A stretch of 64,000 nucleotides of DNA from an uncultured Elusimicrobia bacterium (GTDB lineage Bacteria; Elusimicrobiota; Elusimicrobia; Elusimicrobiales; UBA9959): assembly GCA_903889965.1 (NCBI GenBank), contig CAISZM010000045.1:1-64000 (forward strand), given 5' to 3'. Positions 16,849-25,603 of this stretch are shown piece by piece. How positions within the stretch are numbered: position 1 is the stretch's first letter; each line of letters opens with the position of its first letter. The notes under the pieces were generated by a model. It was not told where the DNA came from, did no database searches, and saw only the letters and a list, made by a program, of their open reading frames with translations. A program made the position numbers and the translations under genes.

Positions 16849-18071
16849 AAGCCTTCCTTGGTATAGCGCTCCAGCAATTCCCGGGCCAGGCTGCCGCCGG
16901 GGTTAAGCCTGAGCGCCTCGTCGAGAGAGGTTTTAAATTCAGCTTGGAGCCTGGCGGCGTTCCCTAGCCGTTTTCCCTCCACCGCGCGCAGCGCCGCCAG
17001 GTCGGCTGCTTTCAGCGCGTAAACCTCTCCCAGGAACTTGTCGGGTTTGATAAAGGGGATAGCGCTGCCGGCCGGGGCCGCCGCTATCACATCGGCCGCC
17101 TCGTCATACGCCCCGTAGAGAAGCCGCAGGGCCTCCTTGTGCTTTTCGCCCGAGGCGGCGAGGGCGGCCCCCTCCTGAAAATCCGTTTCGGCCAGCTGGC
17201 GCTTCGCGTAAAGCAGGCCCGGGTAACCGTTAAGAGCTCCCCTGTAAAAAGCCCTGGCCTGGGAGTATTCCTTTTTAACCAGCGAGACATTACCCCGCAC
17301 GACCATCTCCACAGAGGCCCTGAAGACCGGGTTGGAAGCCGCCAGGGAGTTAAAATCCGCCGCGCGCCCCAACGCCGGCCCGTCCCGCAGCGCGTCGGCC
17401 GCGGAAACTTCGGCCGCCGAAACAAGGACTTCCGGAGCGCCCCTTTCGAGGGATGGGGATGCTGCGGCCATTTTTTCCGCGGCATCCTTAACGCCCTCAA
17501 GCCTGGCGACCGACGCGGAATAATGCGCCGACTTATCGAAGAAAGCGTCCGGAGTTTTGGCAAGGCTCAGGTAAGCCTCGTTCTCGAGCCACGGCAAAGC
17601 CTGCGCCAGCGCCGCCACCTGGGCGAGCAGCGCGCAGTATTTAACCTGGGGAGTCCCCGAAGCCGCCAGACCCTCGGCCGCCGCCGCCTGGGTCTCAAGG
17701 CCGCCCGTGTCGCCGCGCTCCGCCATGAAATTTATCATGGCTTCCCTGGCGCGCCAGTTATAGGGCCTTAGCGCCAGCATTTTCCCCAGCACGGACGCTT
17801 TCATTTCCGGGGCGCCCGCGAAGCCGCCTTTGGACGCGGCCGCTGAAAGGTCGTCGAGCAGCGCCAGCGCCTGCTCGGAATCAGGCGCGTATGAAACGGC
17901 GCTTTCCATGTCGGAGAACGCGGAGGCCAGCAGGGCCCGGGGAGGGTTATCGGCGGCAAGCGTTTTACGGACCCGGTCGAAATGGTATTCGGCCGCCTTC
18001 TGGCTGAGCATGCCGCAGCCCGAAAGCAAAACCGCCGCCAGCGCCAGCGGCAAGAACCGGGAATTTTTCAT
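16845..18071 (-). CDS. TPR-rich lipoprotein
   Basis: 408 aa with lipobox LLSGC (Cys19). The mature protein is almost entirely alpha-helical and Ala-rich, with TPR-like helices near the start (PPRALLASAFSDMESAVSYAPDSEQALALLDDL), at ~260-300 (ARAFYRGALNGYPGLLYAKRQLAETDFQEGAAL) and at the C-terminus (KTSLDEALRLNPGGSLARELLERY). This suggests a membrane-anchored helical scaffold on the periplasmic side. No enzymatic motif is seen. Its stop overlaps the downstream exported gene, and it lies 20 bp after tdh on the same strand. Confidence 0.75.
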   Translation of the reverse strand: MKNSRFLPLALAAVLLSGCGMLSQKAAEYHFDRVRKTLAADNPPRALLASAFSDMESAVSYAPDSEQALALLDDLSAAASKGGFAGAPEMKASVLGKMLALRPYNWRAREAMINFMAERGDTGGLETQAAAAEGLAASGTPQVKYCALLAQVAALAQALPWLENEAYLSLAKTPDAFFDKSAHYSASVARLEGVKDAAEKMAAASPSLERGAPEVLVSAAEVSAADALRDGPALGRAADFNSLAASNPVFRASVEMVVRGNVSLVKKEYSQARAFYRGALNGYPGLLYAKRQLAETDFQEGAALAASGEKHKEALRLLYGAYDEAADVIAAAPAGSAIPFIKPDKFLGEVYALKAADLAALRAVEGKRLGNAARLQAEFKTSLDEALRLNPGGSLARELLERYTKEGF

Positions 18072-18090
18072 CAGAATTGACCGTTCCTTC

Positions 18091-19119
18091 CTACAAGGTC
18101 CAGTCCAGTATCACCTTTCCGGATTTGCCGGAGGACATTATCTCGAAGCCTTCCTTGAAATCCTTGACCGGGAAACGGTGGGTGATCACCGGCTTTATAT
18201 CCAGGCCGCTCGTGAGCATGGCGCACATCTTGTACCAGGTCTCGAACATCTCCCGCCCATATATACCCTTCAGGAACAGGGCCTTGAATATCACCTGGTT
18301 CCACGGTATGACGGTGTTCGGGGGCAGTATGCCGAGGAGCGCGATCTTCGCGCCCATCTTGACCGCGCCGATCATGTCGTTGAAAGCCTGCGCGCTGCCG
18401 CTCATCTCAAGCCCTACGTCGAAACCTTCGGTCATGCCGAGCTTTTTTTCCACATCCGGAAGCTTTTCCCTGCGGGAATCCACGACGTTCCTGATGCCGA
18501 GCTTGCGGGCCAGATCAAGGCGGTACTCATTGATATCCGTGATGACGACATTGCGGGCGCCAACGTGGTTGGCTATAGCTCCGGCCATTATGCCTATCGG
18601 GCCCGCGCCGGTTATAAGGACGTCCTCACCTATCAGGTCGAAGGAGAGGGCGGTATGGACGGCGTTGCCGAGCGGATCGAGGATGGCGGCCTCATCGTCC
18701 GACACCCCGTCGGGGAGCGGGAAAACGTTCTCCGCCGGCATGCTCAGGTATTCGGCAAAGCAGCCGGGACGGTTAACGCCGACGCCTTTAGTGTTTATGC
18801 AGAGGTGCCGGTGCCCGGCCTTGCAGTTGCGGCAGTGCCCGCAGACTATATGTCCCTCTCCCGAAACGCGTTCGCCGATGAAGTGGCCGCGCACGTTCTT
18901 GCCAAGTTCCGCCACCTCGCCAGCGAACTCATGGCCTACGTGCATGGGCACCGGGATGGTTTTCTGGGACCACTCGTCCCACTGGTAAATGTGTATATCG
19001 GTGCCGCAGATGGCGGTTTTTTTTATCTTTATAAGGACGTCATTGTCGCCTATGACCGGCCGTGGCACATCCTCCAGCCAGAGACCTTTTTCAGCTTTAG
19101 CTTTTACAAGGGCTTTCAT
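18091..19119 (-). CDS. tdh: L-threonine 3-dehydrogenase
   Basis: 342 aa zinc-dependent medium-chain dehydrogenase that oxidises L-threonine to 2-amino-3-oxobutanoate with NAD. Catalytic-zinc residues Cys38, His63 and Glu64 are visible ([17 protein letters not shown]), as are the structural zinc cysteines 93, 96, 99 and 107 and the NAD-binding GAGPIG motif. Length and motifs match E. coli Tdh. The usual partner kbl (2-amino-3-ketobutyrate CoA ligase) is not adjacent; TPR lipoprotein genes follow instead. AAGGAG lies upstream of ATG 19119, and a consensus -10 sits at 19160-19165. Confidence 0.92.
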   Translation of the reverse strand: MKALVKAKAEKGLWLEDVPRPVIGDNDVLIKIKKTAICGTDIHIYQWDEWSQKTIPVPMHVGHEFAGEVAELGKNVRGHFIGERVSGEGHIVCGHCRNCKAGHRHLCINTKGVGVNRPGCFAEYLSMPAENVFPLPDGVSDDEAAILDPLGNAVHTALSFDLIGEDVLITGAGPIGIMAGAIANHVGARNVVITDINEYRLDLARKLGIRNVVDSRREKLPDVEKKLGMTEGFDVGLEMSGSAQAFNDMIGAVKMGAKIALLGILPPNTVIPWNQVIFKALFLKGIYGREMFETWYKMCAMLTSGLDIKPVITHRFPVKDFKEGFEIMSSGKSGKVILDWTL

Positions 19120-19159
19120 ATGAAGTGGGGCTCCTTAACCGCGTGAAGTTTACCAGAAT

Positions 19160-19165
19160 ATTATA
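19160..19165 (-). promoter_or_regulatory. -10 element of tdh
   Basis: TATAAT on the minus strand about 40 bases upstream of the tdh start, directly after the T-run of the kinase terminator. No clear -35 hexamer is seen. Confidence 0.5.
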
Positions 19166-19172
19166 CCGCTTT

Positions 19173-19221
19173 AAAAAGCGAAAGGCCGGGCGCGGGCGGG
19201 ACCCGCGGCGCCGGCCGCTTT
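19173..19221 (-). terminator. Terminator of the TPR-kinase gene
   Basis: GC-rich interrupted hairpin: AAAGCGGCCGG... pairs with ...CCGGCCTTTCGCTTT around a central CGCGGG/CCCGCG stem. It ends in T5 on the minus strand just after the kinase stop at 19227. Confidence 0.75.
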
Positions 19222-19226
19222 ACCGT

Positions 19227-21629
19227 TTATATAACTTCGCTTAAGGCCCGGCGGAAATCATCCGCGCTCGGGAACCTGTCTTCCGGGGCCGGGGCCAGGC
19301 ATTTAGCCACTATGCCGTCCACGGCCCTGGGCAGGCCGGGCATCATGTCCGAGAGCGCTTGGTAGGAACCGCGCATCTTCTGACCGTGGAAATCCGGCCC
19401 CTGGAAAGGGAGCGCGCCGCACAGCGCTTCGTAGAGGCATACGCCGAGAGAGTAAATGTCGGATCCGATTTCGGAAGAACCAAGTTCCTGTTCCGGGGCC
19501 ATGTAGGCCGGCGAACCGACAACTTCACCTTTGGAAAGCCGGGCCATTGACTCCCTGGCGCGCCGCGCCAGGCCGAAATCCATGACCTTCACCTCTCCTT
19601 CTCCGGAAAGCATTATATTTGAAAGCTTCAGGTCGCAGTGCACTACGCTCTTTGAGTGGGCGTAGGCAAGCGCCTTCGCCACGCTGTCGAATATCGGAAG
19701 GGCCTTCTCGGGCGAAATGCGGGTCTCTTTATCCAGCACGCGGTCCAGTGTCAACCCGTCCACATATTCGAACACGAGATAAATATTATCTTCCTCTTCG
19801 AAGATCGTGTAGATCTCCACCACGTTCGGGTGGTGGAGAAGGGCCACGGTACGGGCTTCATCCAGGAAACGCTGCTTTTCAGTGTCGTTGATCTTTATTT
19901 CATCGCCCATCTTCTTGATAGCCACTTCGCGCCCCAGTGACTGATCGGTGGCCAGATACACCACGCCCATCCCGCCCTCGCCGAGCTTGCGCTCTATCTT
20001 GTATTTGCCGGTGGCCACTCCCTCGTAAAAGATCGAAGGGGAAAGCAGGTCGGGGTGGGTTTTGCGCGACGCCGCGTCAGCCGCCGCGCTGCGTGCGGAA
20101 AATATATGCGTAAGCCCCATGGCGATCAGGGTCCCTCCGGAAAGCGTGAAGAGCAGCGTTATCAGGAAGCGCTTCAGCGGGCTGCGCCTATGCCTGCCGT
20201 CGCCTTTCCCCTCCCCCAGGGGCGGCTGGGCCTCCAGATCCGGAACGCGCGATCCATACTGGGCTACGGCGTCCTGGTAACGTACAAGGTAAGCGCCGTT
20301 CAGGGCCGAGGCCTGTTTAAGATCCGCCAGCATCCGCTTGTGATCGCCCTGCTTTTCATAGGCCAGCGCGCGGTTGTACCAGGCGTCAGCGAAATTCGGG
20401 TCCAGATCTATAACGCGGCTGGCGTCCGTTTCGGCGGCCTGGGACTGGCCCTTGCTGTTAAGCGCCCAGGCGCGCATGTTCAAAGCCTCGAGCCTGGCCG
20501 GATCTTTCGCTATCACGAAACTCGTGTCCCGCACCACATCATCGTAGCGGCCCAGGAAGTTGCAGGCGTTGGCCCTTTCAAGATACGCGTCCAGATTGTC
20601 AGGATCCTTCTCTATGGCAAGGCCGGCGTAACGCACCGCGTTCTCGTAATCCCCCAGGCGGCTCTTTGTCAGCGCCGTCTTAAGATAGACTTTTGACCTG
20701 GCCTGGTCGGGGGCCGCCGGGGCCGGAGCCGCACCCGCCGGAGTGCCCGCGCCTGCGCCGCCCTCTACGGCGTCCTCGGCCTGACCGGCGTCGCCGAAAG
20801 CCCGCCGTATCTCTTCCACGGAAGCGACGGATTTGAGCGAAGACGCGCTTTTGCGGCTTTCAAGGAGCGCGGCCAGGACCCTGACGGACTCGTCCTGCGG
20901 ATCTATCTCCACAGCCTTCCGTATGTCTTCTATGGCGCCCTTCCGGTCCTCAAGCGAGGCCCGCGCAAGCGCCCTGGCCCTGTAAGCGTCCGGGTTGGCG
21001 GGATCGAGGGCTATGGCGATCGTAGAGACCTTCCTGGCCATGGAGTAATCCCCGGCCTCGTTATAGGACGCGGCCGCCGAAGCCTGCAAAGAAGGGTTAT
21101 CCGGGTAGGAAGATCTGGCGTTTTCTATGGCGGCAGCCGTCTTTGCCTTATCTCCGGAGTCGGCGGCTACGCGCACCGCCGCCAGCGCGGCTACGGGGTC
21201 GCGCTTTTCACCCCCGCCAGCTTCGGGGCCGCGGGAGGAGCCGAGAGAGGCTATGGAGGTCAGGTCAAAAGCCGCCAGCTGGGAGGCGACGCGCGAATAC
21301 TCTTCTTTCGGAACCAGGTTCTTTCCGGCGGCCCTTTCCAGGGAAGAGAGCATTTCGACTATCTTGCCGCAGTTTTTACCGCGAAAATCCTCAGTTTCGG
21401 CGGCCGTCATCCCGCTCAAAACACGGAGCAGCGCCGCGGCCGAGACCAAGGGGTTCTTAGCCGCGTTCCGGCGGAACAGGCGCACATCGTCCCCGGGGAC
21501 CTGCTGCGCTTCCTGCTGCACCTCCGCGGCGGCAGCCTGCGCCGGTTCCGGCGTCAGGGCGCGCGAGGAGTCCGGCCCGGACGCCTGCAGCAGGGAGAAC
21601 AAGAGAAAAGCTGGAAAGATCTTCCTCAT
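19227..21629 (-). CDS. Periplasmic TPR / transmembrane / Ser-Thr protein kinase
   Basis: 800 aa. There is an N-terminal signal peptide (about 1-24) and TPR-like helices at ~180-260 and ~310-455 (ALDPANPDAYRARALARASLEDRKGAIEDIRKAVEIDP and others), split by a Gly/Ala/Pro linker. One membrane helix at ~488-510 is followed by a C-terminal Hanks kinase domain, ~543-800. Kinase residues are glycine loop GEGGMG (550-555), Lys572, catalytic Asp666, Asn671, DFG 684-686 and APE 711-713. The catalytic loop reads HCD rather than HRD, making it a non-RD kinase. The topology (kinase at the C-terminus, sensor at the N-terminus, outside) is the reverse of PknB. It likely senses periplasmic protein contacts. 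No phosphatase gene is adjacent. Confidence 0.9.
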   Translation of the reverse strand: MRKIFPAFLLFSLLQASGPDSSRALTPEPAQAAAAEVQQEAQQVPGDDVRLFRRNAAKNPLVSAAALLRVLSGMTAAETEDFRGKNCGKIVEMLSSLERAAGKNLVPKEEYSRVASQLAAFDLTSIASLGSSRGPEAGGGEKRDPVAALAAVRVAADSGDKAKTAAAIENARSSYPDNPSLQASAAASYNEAGDYSMARKVSTIAIALDPANPDAYRARALARASLEDRKGAIEDIRKAVEIDPQDESVRVLAALLESRKSASSLKSVASVEEIRRAFGDAGQAEDAVEGGAGAGTPAGAAPAPAAPDQARSKVYLKTALTKSRLGDYENAVRYAGLAIEKDPDNLDAYLERANACNFLGRYDDVVRDTSFVIAKDPARLEALNMRAWALNSKGQSQAAETDASRVIDLDPNFADAWYNRALAYEKQGDHKRMLADLKQASALNGAYLVRYQDAVAQYGSRVPDLEAQPPLGEGKGDGRHRRSPLKRFLITLLFTLSGGTLIAMGLTHIFSARSAAADAASRKTHPDLLSPSIFYEGVATGKYKIERKLGEGGMGVVYLATDQSLGREVAIKKMGDEIKINDTEKQRFLDEARTVALLHHPNVVEIYTIFEEEDNIYLVFEYVDGLTLDRVLDKETRISPEKALPIFDSVAKALAYAHSKSVVHCDLKLSNIMLSGEGEVKVMDFGLARRARESMARLSKGEVVGSPAYMAPEQELGSSEIGSDIYSLGVCLYEALCGALPFQGPDFHGQKMRGSYQALSDMMPGLPRAVDGIVAKCLAPAPEDRFPSADDFRRALSEVI

Positions 21630-21733
21630 GACGATAAAGGCCGAAGGATACGTTTATCTGCCGACAGATAGAATAAATCCAAGGCCGGGAACTGTCAAGG
21701 CACGGAGCCCCGCGCCGCCGGAGATACGCCGGT

Positions 21734-22213
21734 CTATTTCCCGGACCCGCAGCACTTCTTGTATTTTTGCCCGGAGCCGCAGGGACAGGGGTCGTTGCGG
21801 CCCACGCGGGGCTCGCCGCGGCGGACCGTCTCCACCTTTACGATCTCGCCGCCCTGCAGCACCTCGGGATGCTTCTTCATCCACTTTTTAACTTCTTTAT
21901 CGTCGTTGATATCGACGCCGGCCACCAGCATTTTCCGGTAGATGCCGATCACCAGCGCCCGCATCTGCGGGTCTTTGGCCTGCGCCAGTATCTGCGGGGA
22001 AATACGGTTAAGTTCTTCGGCAAGCTCGTCATCGGTTTTCTCGGCGGGAGACTTCTCCCTGACCGGGGCCGCTGCCGCCTTGAGGTCCTTTGCGGCTGCA
22101 GTGCCGGGGGGTTCCGCCGCCGCGGCCCTGACCGGCGGCTTTTCCGCCGCCGGCGCGGTCTTCACGCCTTCTTCCTTACCGCCCACAATTTTCTTTAAAA
22201 AATCCCATGCCAT
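21734..22213 (-). CDS. SEC-C motif protein
   Basis: 159 aa. It has an N-terminal Ala/Pro/Lys-rich linker (~15-58), a helical middle (~60-120) and a C-terminal zinc-binding SEC-C motif, [13 protein letters not shown], the same module that ends SecA. The central part ([39 protein letters not shown]) is not SecA. SEC-C modules bind zinc and mediate contacts with SecB or ribosomes; here the role is unknown. GGGAGG is 8 bases upstream of ATG. It is 18 bp behind ptb on the same strand. Confidence 0.85.
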   Translation of the reverse strand: MAWDFLKKIVGGKEEGVKTAPAAEKPPVRAAAAEPPGTAAAKDLKAAAAPVREKSPAEKTDDELAEELNRISPQILAQAKDPQMRALVIGIYRKMLVAGVDINDDKEVKKWMKKHPEVLQGGEIVKVETVRRGEPRVGRNDPCPCGSGQKYKKCCGSGK

Positions 22214-22230
22214 GGTTTCATCCTCCCGGT

Positions 22231-23160
22231 TCAGGCCGCTATCTGGGCTTTATCCTTCAGGTAACAGGCCAGCGCGATGGAATGCAGTTTGGTCATTGGC
22301 GAGTCCGTGCGGGACGGCAGTATGACTGGGATATTGGAACCTGCCAGCAGCGTGGCAGACTTCATACCCGCACCGAAGAAGGAGAGGCACTTGTACACCG
22401 GGTTGCCGGAGTCCAGGTTCGGGAACAGCGCTATGTCCGTTTCTCCCGGCACCTGGGCGCCCTTTATGCCTTTTTCCGCGGCAAGTTCCTTGGAGAAGGC
22501 GATGTAAATGTCATAAGGTCCTTCTACCACGCAGTTCTTTATGGAGCCCTCCCTGTTCATCCTGACGAGAGCTTCCGCGTCCAGGGTACTGGGTATGTTG
22601 GGGTTCACCTTTTCCACGGGACAGATCACCGCCACCTTGGGCGTCTCGACGCCCATCATGCGCATCATATCCACGGCGTTGCGCAGGATCTTCGTCTTCT
22701 GGTCCAGCGTGGGGTTGATCATGATGGCGGCGTCCGTGACGGCGAACAGTTTGTGATAATTTGCCAGCTCAAAAAGCACGAGGTGGCTGAGCACGGTGCC
22801 CTCGGCCACCGCGCCGACTTCCTTGCGCAGTATGGCCTTCATGTAAAACTTGGTATCCACCAGACCTTTCACCAGGAAGTCGCCCTTTCCCGCCTTCACC
22901 AGGTCCACGGCCTTATTGCACATCTCGGCGTAGTCGCAGAGGTCTATCAGTTCGAAGATGTCCAGTTTCAAACCGACCTTGGCGGCCATGGCCTCCACCT
23001 GCGCCCTGGGCCCTATCAGCACGCCCCCGGAAATTATCCTGTTATCCACCCCCATCTTGCAGGCGGTAAGCACCTCGTCGTTATTGGCGCCGGGCACGAC
23101 GATACGGTTCGTCTTGCCGCGCACCAGGCTCAAAAGTTCCTCAAAGTTCCTGAATTTCAT
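22231..23160 (-). CDS. ptb: Phosphate butyryltransferase-type acyltransferase
   Basis: 309 aa from ATG 23160 (GGAGG 6 bases upstream). It belongs to the phosphate acetyl/butyryltransferase family: [72 protein letters not shown]-like segment, and a C-terminal [26 protein letters not shown]. It converts butyryl-CoA and phosphate to butyryl-phosphate and CoA. The adjacent butyrate kinase gene (34 bp upstream, same strand) supports butyryl over acetyl specificity. Branched-chain or other short acyl-CoAs are possible substrates. Confidence 0.88.
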   Translation of the reverse strand: MKFRNFEELLSLVRGKTNRIVVPGANNDEVLTACKMGVDNRIISGGVLIGPRAQVEAMAAKVGLKLDIFELIDLCDYAEMCNKAVDLVKAGKGDFLVKGLVDTKFYMKAILRKEVGAVAEGTVLSHLVLFELANYHKLFAVTDAAIMINPTLDQKTKILRNAVDMMRMMGVETPKVAVICPVEKVNPNIPSTLDAEALVRMNREGSIKNCVVEGPYDIYIAFSKELAAEKGIKGAQVPGETDIALFPNLDSGNPVYKCLSFFGAGMKSATLLAGSNIPVILPSRTDSPMTKLHSIALACYLKDKAQIAA

Positions 23161-23194
23161 GTTTTTCCTCCGGAGTAGTATGATTTTAAGCAAA

Positions 23195-24313
23195 TCAATA
23201 GTTCTTTATCTGCCCGGGATGGGCCAGCGCTATCTCGGCGGCCGCGCGCAGCGCTGTCATTTCATCCCCCCCCGGGTAGGAAAGGGTCTGCGCTATCCAG
23301 CCCACGCGCCTTTTCACCTCGGATATGATTATTTTGTCGTAGGCCAGGCCGCCGGTGAATACTATGGCGTCCACTTTGCCCTCCAGCACCGCGGCCATGG
23401 CGCCGATCTCCTTCGAGATCTGGTACGCCATAGCATGCACGGCCTCTTTAGCCTGCTCCCGGGATATCCTGGACGGATCCAGGCCTGAATTGGGCTTAAC
23501 CTCGCCGGTGAGTATGTATTTCTCCAGGGCTATGCAGTCCGAGGTTCCAGTATAGGCGATCAGCCCGCCCAGGCCCTTGACCTTAAGCTTCATATCGGCC
23601 TGCGTATACTTGCCGCTGAAACACATCTTTACCAGTCCTCCGGCCGGCACGCCTCCGGAGCGCTGCGGCGTGAAAGGCCCGTCCCCGTCCAGCGCGTTAT
23701 TAACATCCACCACCCTGCCGCCGCGGTGGGCCCCGACGGATATGCCGCCGCCGCCGTGCATCACGATCAGGCGGCAGTCCTCATAGGGCTTGCCCAGCTG
23801 CCGCGCCGCGTGGCGGCCGACGCGCTTCTGGTTAAGGGCGTGGAAGATGGAAATACGCGGGTTTTCCGGCATACCAGAATATCTGGCTAAAGGGTCCAAT
23901 TCGTCCACCACCACCGGGTCGGCTATAAAAGCTTTCACGCCGTGTATCCCGGCGATGTCCCTGGCTATCAGACCGCCAAGGTTCGAGGAGTGGTCTCCCA
24001 TCAGCCCGCCGCGCAGGTCCGCCAGCAGCTGGCCGCTTACCTCGTAAACCCCGCCCTCTATGGGCTTTACCACGCCGCCGCGTCCTATAACGGCGTGTAT
24101 CTCGCTTGTGTCCACGTTATGTTCTTTGAGCGCCGCCAGCGCCATGCTCCGGCGCAGGTCGAACTGGGCGGTTATCTTTTTGCGCTCGTACGGTTTCATG
24201 TCTTCCGGGCTGTAGCGCACCGTTTTGTGGAACACCTCGGTTTCTCCGCGGAAATAGCTGACTTCGTCCGAAGTGGAGCCGGGATTGATGACGAGTATAT
24301 TGTATTCGGACAT
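23195..24313 (-). CDS. buk: Butyrate kinase
   Basis: 372 aa ASKHA-fold acyl kinase. The start NILVINPGSTSDEVSYF, GRGGVVKPIEGGVYEV, FHALNQKRVGRHAARQLGK, LIVMHGGGGISVGAHRGGRVVDVNNALDGDGPFTPQRSGG and VDAIVFTGGLAYD are the family motifs in order. It makes ATP from butyryl-phosphate, the last step of butyrate fermentation, or runs in reverse for uptake. It forms a two-gene unit with ptb; crotonase and butyryl-CoA dehydrogenase genes are not in the window. AGGGGA precedes ATG 24313. Confidence 0.93.
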   Translation of the reverse strand: MSEYNILVINPGSTSDEVSYFRGETEVFHKTVRYSPEDMKPYERKKITAQFDLRRSMALAALKEHNVDTSEIHAVIGRGGVVKPIEGGVYEVSGQLLADLRGGLMGDHSSNLGGLIARDIAGIHGVKAFIADPVVVDELDPLARYSGMPENPRISIFHALNQKRVGRHAARQLGKPYEDCRLIVMHGGGGISVGAHRGGRVVDVNNALDGDGPFTPQRSGGVPAGGLVKMCFSGKYTQADMKLKVKGLGGLIAYTGTSDCIALEKYILTGEVKPNSGLDPSRISREQAKEAVHAMAYQISKEIGAMAAVLEGKVDAIVFTGGLAYDKIIISEVKRRVGWIAQTLSYPGGDEMTALRAAAEIALAHPGQIKNY

Positions 24314-24321
24314 ATTTTCCC

Positions 24322-25467
24322 CTACTTAAAGGTCAGTTGGTACAGGTACGGCGCGTTCTTTTTTTCGAGGGTCAGGAATATGCGCCCGCCGCCCGCGGAG
24401 GCGAAGCCGGGCTGTTCCTTGGCCCCGTAGCAGTAGTCTTCTTTGCGGCAGGAGAACAGCGGCACCCCCCCGCTCCACGGGCCCCACGGATAAGGCGCAC
24501 GACGCGCCGTCACTGAACCGGACTCCGGGTCGAAATAGACGGCCAGGTAGGACTTGAGAAATTCATTGTAGGACACCGAGAACTCATCCGGCATTTTTTC
24601 CATGACCGGCGCGGATTCGGCGCAGTCCCCGCTCCAGGTCCCAGAGGCGGTTTCAACGCTGTAATAGGAATACTTCTCGAGCGACGCCGCGTCCTCCGGC
24701 CTGACGCGCGCCAGGGCCGCGGCGTGCTCGCCGGGGGCCGTCGTCAGGCGGCCGTAAACATAAACCCAGCCGTCCCCGTCCTGCAGCACGGCGGAACCGA
24801 AAGCAGGCTCTATATCGTTCCAGAACGAGTAGTGTTCGCCGTGACGGGCTTTCTGGTAGGGACCGCGGGGATCGTCGGACCAGGCCAAACCCTGGCCTAC
24901 GCGGAAATAATCGTAAGTATCGGGGCCATAGTTGTTCATTATGGAGAAGAACACGTAATACCTGCCCCCGGAGGAGAAGCCGGAGCGCGGCCAGAATTTC
25001 CTGGCCTGGCTGTACTCCTTCATATCGCCGGAAAGAAGCGGCAGCGGCCATTTGTTTTCGTCCGAAACGTAGGACAAAGAACCGGACCCGGCAGGCGCGG
25101 CGCTGCTGACGGACAGAGCCGCTGCGCCGTCCACCACTCCCCATACCGCGGATTGGCCGTCCGCTTTCCTCTCTCCGGTCCAGATATTATTCAAGAACCA
25201 CAAGGTGCGCCCGTCGGACAGGGGCAGGGAATAATTGCCTCCCTGGCCCACCACTGCGCCCGTGGAGGCGGCTTGCGAGAGGAGCGGGGTGCCGCTGGAA
25301 ACCTCGAAAGCGGGGAAAACCGTCTTCTGCTGGGCCATGGCCGGCAGGGCGCAGAGAAAAAGGAGAATCGCCGCGGCATTCGCCGGGGCGGCCGTTCTCC
25401 GGCCGCTTGCCGAAGTTAAGGAGCTTTGTTCAGGCGTGAATTTATCGTCGTACTTTTCAATTTTCAT
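24322..25467 (-). CDS. Exported DUF4185-like beta-propeller protein
   Basis: 381 aa from ATG 25467 (a GTG at 25482 is also in frame). An unusually long, charged N-terminal stretch of ~30 residues precedes the hydrophobic signal core (AILLFLCALPAMAQ), so the true start may be further in. The mature part has repeated blade-like motifs: SLPLSDGRTLWFLNNIWTG, RYYVFFSIMNNYGPDTYDYFRVGQGLAWSDDPRGPYQKA, GWVYVYGRLT, YLAVYFDPESGSVTARRAPYPWGPWSGG. These match DUF4185, a five-bladed propeller related to GH43/GH32 glycosidases, but I cannot identify catalytic residues. The stop is 8 bp from buk, on the same strand. Confidence 0.78.
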   Translation of the reverse strand: MKIEKYDDKFTPEQSSLTSASGRRTAAPANAAAILLFLCALPAMAQQKTVFPAFEVSSGTPLLSQAASTGAVVGQGGNYSLPLSDGRTLWFLNNIWTGERKADGQSAVWGVVDGAAALSVSSAAPAGSGSLSYVSDENKWPLPLLSGDMKEYSQARKFWPRSGFSSGGRYYVFFSIMNNYGPDTYDYFRVGQGLAWSDDPRGPYQKARHGEHYSFWNDIEPAFGSAVLQDGDGWVYVYGRLTTAPGEHAAALARVRPEDAASLEKYSYYSVETASGTWSGDCAESAPVMEKMPDEFSVSYNEFLKSYLAVYFDPESGSVTARRAPYPWGPWSGGVPLFSCRKEDYCYGAKEQPGFASAGGGRIFLTLEKKNAPYLYQLTFK

Positions 25468-25525
25468 GATGTTCCGTGACACCTTCTGTATGCCGAAAAG
25501 CGGACATGGTGCGGCTTTAATTAAA

Positions 25526-25538
25526 ATTATAATATAAT
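25526..25538. promoter_or_regulatory. Symmetric divergent -10 element (ATTATAAT)
   Basis: The palindromic octamer ATTATAAT (25526-25533) supplies TATAAT on both strands, and a second plus-strand TATAAT overlaps at 25533-25538. It lies between the DUF4185 gene (minus) and the fibronectin exoprotein gene (plus). The local sequence is strongly AT-rich. Confidence 0.6.
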
Positions 25539-25603
25539 AGAAACCGTACCGTATGCAATAAACGCTTTGGCGCGGGGTATTTCAGTTCGTTCCGGCGCGG
25601 GTC

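Noticed and set aside
17830-19146. 438-aa plus-strand frame across the TPR lipoprotein and tdh genes
   Set aside because: It is antisense to tdh, whose zinc and NAD motifs are beyond doubt; the composition is His/Arg/Gly-rich, typical of a shadow frame.
22231-23160. Calling the 309-aa protein phosphate acetyltransferase (pta)
   Set aside because: Length and the adjacent butyrate kinase fit Ptb better, though the specificity is not proven.
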